NCBI RefSeq assembly: GCF_004022465.1
Contig: NZ_SAVA01000004.1
Coordinates: forward strand, 1-64,000
DNA from: Rhodobacter huangdaonensis
GTDB lineage: Bacteria > Pseudomonadota > Alphaproteobacteria > Rhodobacterales > Rhodobacteraceae
DNA: 64,000 nt
Reading direction: 5' to 3'
Every line of letters starts with the position of its first letter. Position 1 is the first letter of the stretch. The notes beneath the pieces were generated by a model. It had not been told where the DNA came from. It saw only the letters and a list, made by a program, of their open reading frames with translations, and did no database searches. Shown here piece by piece: positions 58,764-64,000 of the stretch. A program made the translations under genes and the position numbers.

Positions 58764-59654
58764 ATGAGCCTGCCGCGCCGCTATATCCCCTCGGTCTCGC
58801 TGCTGTCGGCCTTCGAGGCGGTGTGCCGGCTTGGCTCTACCGCTGCCGCGGCGCGCGAGCTGAACCTGACCCAAGGCGCGGTCAGCCGGCTGGTGCAGAA
58901 CCTCGAGGGGCAGCTCGGCGTCACGCTGTTTCGCCGCGAGGGGCGGCGGTTGCAGCCGACGGAGCCCGCGCTCGCCTATGCGCGCGACGTGCGCAAGGCG
59001 CTCGAACTGATCGCGCGGGCCTCGCTCGGGCTGCGGGCGAACCCGGGGGGCGGGGTGCTGAACCTCGCCATCCTGCCCACCTTCGGCACGCGCTGGCTGG
59101 CGCCGCGGCTTGGCGCCTTTCTGGCCGCCAACCCCGGGATCACGCTCAATCTGGGCACCCGGATGCGGCCCTTCGACTTTGCCTCGGAAACCTTCGATGC
59201 GGCCATTCATTTCGGCGTGCGGCCCTGGCCCGGGGCCGAGCATCTGGCGCTCTTCGAGGAGCGGATCGTCGCCGCCTGCTCGCCCGAATTTGCCCGCCAG
59301 CACCCGATGACGGTGCCGGCGGATCTGGAAAAACAGTCTCTGTTGCAGCTGGAATCGCGGCCGAATGCCTGGAACGCCTGGTTCGCGCATCACGGGCTCG
59401 AGGCGCCGCACACGCAGGGCATCATGTTCGACCAGTTCGCGCCAATGACCCAGGCGGCGGTGCATGGCGTCGGCATCGCGCTTTTGCCCGAGTTTCTCGC
59501 CCGCACCGAGATCGACGAGGGGCGGCTGGTGCGCACCCCCGGCGACGTGGTTGCGGGGGTGGGCACCTATTCGCTGGTCTGGCCGGCCGATGTCGCCCCC
59601 TCGCCGCCGCTGATCGCCTTTCGCGACTGGATCGCCTCGGTCGCGGCTCAGTAG
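58764..59654 (+). CDS. LysR-family regulator, probable regulator of gcdH
   Basis: A 296-residue LysR protein resembling the GcvA/AmpR-like group: N-terminal HTH (VSLLSAFEAVCRLGSTAAAARELNLTQGAVSRL-type, residues 8-45) and a substrate-binding domain (about 90-290). The ATG at 58764 follows CGGAGCACATAC. Position, divergent from gcdH with a 91-bp gap, suggests it senses glutarate or glutaryl-CoA and controls gcdH, which is inference. The last seven bases overlap the end of tamB. Confidence 0.88.
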   Translation: MSLPRRYIPSVSLLSAFEAVCRLGSTAAAARELNLTQGAVSRLVQNLEGQLGVTLFRREGRRLQPTEPALAYARDVRKALELIARASLGLRANPGGGVLNLAILPTFGTRWLAPRLGAFLAANPGITLNLGTRMRPFDFASETFDAAIHFGVRPWPGAEHLALFEERIVAACSPEFARQHPMTVPADLEKQSLLQLESRPNAWNAWFAHHGLEAPHTQGIMFDQFAPMTQAAVHGVGIALLPEFLARTEIDEGRLVRTPGDVVAGVGTYSLVWPADVAPSPPLIAFRDWIASVAAQ

Positions 59655-62600
59655 TCCTTTTCGAAGTAAAGGCCGAGCGTGCTGTCGCCGGTCGAATCGA
59701 CGCTGCCGCGCGCCGTCAGATGCGAGCTCAGATCGAGGTTCAGGTTGATCGCGGTCGAGCCCGAGCTTTCCACCTCGACGTCGGTATAGATGTTCTCGGA
59801 CAGGTACTTGCCGGCGCGCAGCGTGGCATTGCCCGAGGCATCCGTGCCGATGTCGAGGTCATCAAGGCCGAAGCCCTGGCGCAGCTTCGCCACGATCCCC
59901 TCGCCGCCCTTGCCCGCGAGCGAGGCGACGGCCGAGGCGAGCTGCGCCGCCTGCAGCGGTGACAGGTTGGTCAGGCCGCGGTTGAACAGCAGCCGGGCCA
60001 GCACCTCTTCCTCGGGCAGATCGGGCGAGGAGGAAATCTTCAGCTCGGGCGCCGAGGCATCGCCCTCGAGCGTCAGGGTGATGGTGTAATCGTCCTGTTC
60101 GGTCACCGCGCTGAACAGGATCCAGGGCACCAGGGCGCCCTGCATCGCCACCTGTCCCTCGCTGAGCGTGAAGCGCTTCGCCAGCACGTCGAGCCGGCCG
60201 CGGATCAGGCTGAACTGGCCGATCGGCACGATGTTCGCGGTGGTGCCGGTCAGCCGCAGCGCGCCGCCCAGCTCGGCGTCAAGGCCGCGGCCACGCACGA
60301 AGATCTGCTTCGGCGCCGAGATCGTGACGTCGAGCGCATAGGGTCTGCTGCTGCCCGAACTGCCCGCGCTGTCCTGTTGCAACAGGCCGGCGCGCGCCCG
60401 GGTGGCGCGGGTGGCGGCGGTTTCGTGCAGATGGGTGATGTCGGGGATCGCGGCGGCGCCGCCAAGCCCGGTCGAAGGCACGCGCAGCTCGGTCTCGGCC
60501 AGCGTCAGCGCGCCCGAGATCTTCGCGCCGCCGGTCATCGGCCCGGCAATGCGCAACGCCCCCGAAACGCGGGTGTCATACAGCTCGGGGTCGCGCAGGT
60601 GGGCGCCGTTCAGCGTCAGCGCAAGGTCGGCCGCATAGGGCGCCGACAGTGTCACCGGCCCCTTCAGCGCGACCGTGCCGCCGCCCTTCAGCGCGCCGTC
60701 GAGCGCGAGCGCCACCCGCCCGCCCGACAGATCCGCGCGCAGCCCGATGTTTTGCAGCACCAGACCGAAGGTCGGCGCGGTCAGCCGCAGGTCGGTGCCG
60801 GTGATCCGGCCCGACAGCGCCTGCAACCCGGGCGCGCCCTTCATCTGCAGATCGAAGCGCAGCGGCCCCTGCACCGAGCGCGGCGAGAGGAAGGTGTTCG
60901 CCAGCGCGGTCTCGGTGGTGCCGGCGATCTTCAGATCGGTGCTGGCGAAATCGGCCGCGACCGAGCCGCTGACTGCGGCCTGGGTGCCGCCCGGTCCGGT
61001 GCCCTTGAGGTCGATGCCATAGCCCTTGCCGGTGTCGGTGACGGTGCCCGCAAGCGTGACCGGCCCGGCAAAGCCCGGCGCCAGCAGTGCCGCATTCGCC
61101 AGCCGTGCCGAGAGCGCGATGCGCTGTGCCGCGCCCTCGGGCGTGCCGGTCGCCTTCGCGCTCAGCTGCGGCGTGGCGAGGTCGAGGCTTTTCAGCAGCG
61201 TCCGCCCGTCCTTCTGGTCGATCAGCAGGGTGATCCGGCTCTCGCCCGCCAGGATCCGGTCGATCTCGGCGCGGCCGGAGGCGAGGTTCTTCGCCACCGC
61301 CTCGGCGCTGATCTCGCGCGCGCCCTCGACGTCCGAGACCCGTGCCGTGGCGTTCAGCGCCCCGCGATAGCCGCGGCCGAGCACCGCGAGGTCGGGCAGG
61401 GTGATCTTCGCGGTCAGGTCGTTCTTGCCGGTCGAGAGCATCCCCGAGGCGGTGGCATCAAGGCTGCCCGCGCTGGCGTGGAAGCTGCGCAGCAAAAGCC
61501 CGGCCTCGTCGCGTTTCGCCGAGGCCTCGATCACCGAGGTGCCGGCAAGCAGCGCGTCCGCCTCGGCGACGCCGGTCTTGATGTCCTGCCCGGTCAGGGT
61601 CGTCTCGATGTCGAAGGCGCCGGTGAGCAGGGTCATGCTGCCCTTGACCTTGCCCTCGGCCGCGCCCGACAGCGGCTGGCCGGCAAGCGCGGCAAAGTTC
61701 GACAGCGCCGCGGCGCGGGCATCGAGATCGGCGGTCACGTCCACGCCGCCCGAGAGGTTGTCGAGGGTGAGAAGGCCCGAAAGCGACAGGTCGCGGCCGA
61801 TCAGCTTCAGCGCCGGCAGGCGCAGCGGCTTGCCCTTTTGCCAGAAGAACACGGTGCGGCCGGTGACGAAGGGGCCGACCGCCGAGGAGAGCGCCGGGTC
61901 CGCCATCTCGATGCCGTTCGCGGTGAAGGTCAGCGTGCCGCCCGCGGTCGGGGTGCCGCTCGCCGTGCCGATCCGGCCCGACCCGGCCAGACGCAGGCTT
62001 TGCACCTTGGCGGTGGGCTCGGCGAGCGCCTCGAGCCGGGCGTCGAGCTTCCAGCCATCCGAGGTGGCGCTGTCATAGGCGAGCGAGACGGTGCCCTTTT
62101 GCAGCATCGTCTGTCCGCCCGAGACCGGCAGAAGCACCGGCGCGCCCGAGGCAAGGCCGAGCTTTGCCGTCAGGTCGAAGCGCGCGGGCAGGCCCGAGGG
62201 CAGCAGGTCGAGCTGCCCCGACAGGCTGAGTGCCTCGCTGTCGACGCTGAGGCTGGTCAGGCTGAGCGCGCCGCTGGGCGCCCGCTCGCCCGCGACCGAG
62301 ATCGCGCTCTGGGTGCCGAAGAAGTCGTGGTATTCGGGCGGCAGCAGCGGCGTGATGTCGCCGCCCAGAAGCGCGCGGAAACCCTGCACCGGGGCACTGC
62401 CCGCGGGCGCGCCCTTCGGCACCGATGCGGTCAGCGTCACCTTGCCGGTCAGCCGCGGCGCGCCCTCGGTGCTGAGCACGGTGTCGGCGCTGAACGCATC
62501 GAGCGTGCCCGAGCCGGCGACGGCCAGCGTCAGTGCCGGGGTGCCGGGCAGGCCCGCCAGTTTCGAGACGATCCCGTCCTTGCCCTCGTCGACAAGCAGG

Positions 62601-63253
62601 TCGATCGAAAGCGCGCGGCTGGCATTCGCAAAGCTGCCGTTGAACGAGACCTTGCCCTTCGGCCCGCCGCTGCGGGTGATGTCGAGTTTCGCGCTGCCCT
62701 CGCCGCCCGCAAGCGACATCGCGCCGTTCACCGCAAGCGTGACCTCCTCGCCCAGAACCGGCGCGCCGAGCACCACCTTTTGCGCCTTCAGCGCGCCGAT
62801 CTCGACCGAGACCGGCAGTTCCGGCAGCGAGAAGGGCTTGGCCTCGGGGCTGGGCGCGCTGCTTGCGGCCGCGACCGGCAGGCGGGGCAGGTCGATCTCG
62901 TCGGCCGACAGCTCGCCGATCTTGATCCGCCCGGTCAGGATCGCGGTGCGGTCCCAGGCGAGCGCGCCGTTGCGGATGGTCAGCCAGACCCCCTCGTCAT
63001 CGGCGATGGTCAGCGTGTCGAAGGTGGCACGCGAGGACAGCGCGCCCTTGAACCCCTCGAGCCGGATGGTGCGACCGGCGCCCGAGAGATTGTCCTCGAT
63101 CAGCCCGGTCAGATAGGAGCGGTCGCGCTCGGTCTGCTCGGCGGTGGGCTCGGCCGTGGCCTGCACCGTGGCCGGCGCGTCGGGAAGCGTCGCGTCCTGC
63201 GCGGTGGCGGCGAGCGGGGTGAGAAGCAGGAGGAGAAGAGCCAGAATGCGCAT
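59648..63253 (-). CDS. tamB: Translocation and assembly module protein TamB
   Basis: Large inner-membrane-anchored protein bridging to the outer membrane; with TamA it helps insert some outer membrane proteins and is implicated in lipid transport. The 1201-residue product has a signal or anchor (1-19), a long beta-rich middle with AsmA-like repeats and the conserved DUF490 C-terminus (about 850-1201) ending GLYFEKDY. The ATG at 63253 shares one base with the tamA stop; an in-frame extension upstream is inside tamA. Converges with the LysR gene. Confidence 0.93.
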   Translation of the reverse strand: MRILALLLLLLTPLAATAQDATLPDAPATVQATAEPTAEQTERDRSYLTGLIEDNLSGAGRTIRLEGFKGALSSRATFDTLTIADDEGVWLTIRNGALAWDRTAILTGRIKIGELSADEIDLPRLPVAAASSAPSPEAKPFSLPELPVSVEIGALKAQKVVLGAPVLGEEVTLAVNGAMSLAGGEGSAKLDITRSGGPKGKVSFNGSFANASRALSIDLLVDEGKDGIVSKLAGLPGTPALTLAVAGSGTLDAFSADTVLSTEGAPRLTGKVTLTASVPKGAPAGSAPVQGFRALLGGDITPLLPPEYHDFFGTQSAISVAGERAPSGALSLTSLSVDSEALSLSGQLDLLPSGLPARFDLTAKLGLASGAPVLLPVSGGQTMLQKGTVSLAYDSATSDGWKLDARLEALAEPTAKVQSLRLAGSGRIGTASGTPTAGGTLTFTANGIEMADPALSSAVGPFVTGRTVFFWQKGKPLRLPALKLIGRDLSLSGLLTLDNLSGGVDVTADLDARAAALSNFAALAGQPLSGAAEGKVKGSMTLLTGAFDIETTLTGQDIKTGVAEADALLAGTSVIEASAKRDEAGLLLRSFHASAGSLDATASGMLSTGKNDLTAKITLPDLAVLGRGYRGALNATARVSDVEGAREISAEAVAKNLASGRAEIDRILAGESRITLLIDQKDGRTLLKSLDLATPQLSAKATGTPEGAAQRIALSARLANAALLAPGFAGPVTLAGTVTDTGKGYGIDLKGTGPGGTQAAVSGSVAADFASTDLKIAGTTETALANTFLSPRSVQGPLRFDLQMKGAPGLQALSGRITGTDLRLTAPTFGLVLQNIGLRADLSGGRVALALDGALKGGGTVALKGPVTLSAPYAADLALTLNGAHLRDPELYDTRVSGALRIAGPMTGGAKISGALTLAETELRVPSTGLGGAAAIPDITHLHETAATRATRARAGLLQQDSAGSSGSSRPYALDVTISAPKQIFVRGRGLDAELGGALRLTGTTANIVPIGQFSLIRGRLDVLAKRFTLSEGQVAMQGALVPWILFSAVTEQDDYTITLTLEGDASAPELKISSSPDLPEEEVLARLLFNRGLTNLSPLQAAQLASAVASLAGKGGEGIVAKLRQGFGLDDLDIGTDASGNATLRAGKYLSENIYTDVEVESSGSTAINLNLDLSSHLTARGSVDSTGDSTLGLYFEKDY

Positions 63254-64000
63254 CAGAAGGCCTGCCCGATTCCGAGGTAGATCTGTGCCCCGTCGCCGGT
63301 GCTGCCGCTGACCGGCGCCGCGATGTCGAGCCGGATCGGCCCGATCGGGGTGTTGTAGCGCAGCCCGAGGCCCGCGCCCGACTGCCATTCGCCGCCGCTG
63401 AAATAGTCGTCGGCGCTGATGAAGCCCGCGTCATAGAAGGCGACGAGGCCGATCGTATCGGTGATGCCGGCGCGCAGCTCGCCCGAGACGCCGAGGAAGC
63501 GGGTGCCGCCGGTGCGCAGCGTGCCGCCCTCGAGCTCGTCGACGCCGAGCGATTCATAGGGCTGGCCGCGCACCGTGCCGCCGCCGCCCGAATAGAAGAG
63601 ATAGTCGCGCGGCGTCGCGGCCAGGCTTGGCCCGAAGACGCCGCCGATCTGCGCGCGCCCGGCCAGCACAAAGCGGTTGTCGGTGCCAAAGCCCTTGTAG
63701 GCGCGGAAATCGCCCTTCAGCTGCGCCCCCGATCCGGTGTCGCCAAGCCCGACGAAGGGGGTCAGCGCCACCATGCCGTAATAGCCCCTGGTGGCATTCG
63801 CGGCGACATCGCGGTTGTCCCAGGTGAGGGTGTTCGGGAAGGCGACCTGGCGGAAGATCGTCCGGCCGGAATCGTCGTTCACTTCCGACCACTGGTATTC
63901 GACCGCGCTTTCGCCGGTCAGCCGGTCGTTGAAGATATGCGACAGGCCGAAGCCGAGGGTAAAGGCGCGCTCGTCGTAATCCTCTTCGTAGGTCTTGGTG
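63253..64000 (-). CDS. tamA: Outer membrane assembly protein TamA, C-terminal part (cut by window edge)
   Basis: About 248 residues of the C-terminal Omp85 barrel of TamA. Coding continues unbroken to the window end, so the apparent start at 63882 is not real. The barrel features FTLGFGLSHIFNDRLTGESAVEYQW at the edge, GGGGTVRGQPYESLG (the loop with the conserved RG), GLGLRYNTPIGPIRLDIA and the terminal IYLGIGQAF with C-terminal Phe. The POTRA repeats lie outside the window. Cotranscribed with tamB by a one-base overlap. Confidence 0.92.
   Translation of the reverse strand, partial: TKTYEEDYDERAFTLGFGLSHIFNDRLTGESAVEYQWSEVNDDSGRTIFRQVAFPNTLTWDNRDVAANATRGYYGMVALTPFVGLGDTGSGAQLKGDFRAYKGFGTDNRFVLAGRAQIGGVFGPSLAATPRDYLFYSGGGGTVRGQPYESLGVDELEGGTLRTGGTRFLGVSGELRAGITDTIGLVAFYDAGFISADDYFSGGEWQSGAGLGLRYNTPIGPIRLDIAAPVSGSTGDGAQIYLGIGQAF

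Noticed and set aside
60377..63280. A 967-codon plus-strand frame opposite tamB
   Set aside because: Antisense to TamB, rich in Arg, Gln, Gly and His, no domain recognised.
63253..63882. Independent 209-residue gene at the window end
   Set aside because: The frame is open to the window edge and continues as the Omp85 barrel of TamA, so it is a partial gene, not a separate small one.
1..64000. CRISPR arrays, insertion sequences, prophage genes, attachment sites
   Set aside because: No regularly spaced repeats, transposase, integrase or phage structural gene was seen. The tRNA-Thr gene next to the N-ATPase operon could be an insertion target, but no duplicated tRNA end was found.

Overview
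The window is a high-GC chromosomal segment of an alphaproteobacterium, most likely a member of the Rhodobacterales (Rhodobacteraceae/Paracoccaceae). The evidence is the gene neighbourhoods (nadABC; dnaQ-coaE-aroE-maf facing hemJ-rho-mnmE-mnmG-rsmG-parAB; hemD-mitofilin-hemY; pstSCAB-phoU-phoB; phyR/nepR-ecfG), the presence of HemJ, the many 4-bp ATGA start/stop overlaps, and the EcfG-type general stress system, which is restricted to Alphaproteobacteria. I cannot name the genus. No insertion sequence, prophage or CRISPR array was seen; nearly everything is ordinary core chromosome apart from an accessory N-type ATPase operon.

Layout. 0.6-5.2 kb: gpmI, an EnvC-like murein hydrolase activator, ctpA and rppH (+). 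5.2-11.5 kb: nadA-nadB-nadC and maf-aroE-coaE-dnaQ, all on the minus strand. 11.5-11.9 kb: a non-coding, partly AT-rich segment with near-consensus DnaA boxes and nine GANTC sites within 171 bp, which I read as the chromosomal replication origin. 11.9-19.3 kb: hemJ, rho, mnmE, mnmG, rsmG, parA, parB (+), with two perfect parS sites inside the mnmG and rsmG coding regions. Genes on both sides of the proposed origin are transcribed away from it. 19.3-29.9 kb: hemW, a one-frame RdgB-Rid fusion, rph, then hrcA-grpE, mutS, the NADP malic enzyme maeB and a ribokinase-like kinase.

29.9-36.2 kb: the phosphate operon pstS-pstC-pstA-pstB-phoU-phoB with a Pho box upstream of pstS and a hairpin between pstS and pstC. 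36.2-43.5 kb: a CbiX-like protein, tsaD-gpsA-yciI-EVE (-) and hemD-mitofilin/Mic60-hemY (+). 43.5 kb: tRNA-Thr(CGU). 43.8-50.2 kb: a nine-gene N-ATPase operon in the order atpD-C-Q-R-B-E-F-A-G, an alternative rotary ATPase that lacks a delta gene.

50.3-55.6 kb: the general stress response locus, with small membrane proteins (DUF1328 and PLDc_N), a degenerate phospholipase-D-fold protein, a PhyK-type histidine kinase, sigma factor EcfG, anti-sigma NepR and the anti-anti-sigma response regulator PhyR. I find five GGAAC-N16/17-(C/G)GTT promoters here; the two between phyR and nepR are interleaved in one 32-bp palindrome. 55.6-64 kb: a tandem UspA-domain protein, a YihY membrane protein, glutaryl-CoA dehydrogenase with its divergent LysR regulator, and tamB with a tamA gene cut by the window edge.
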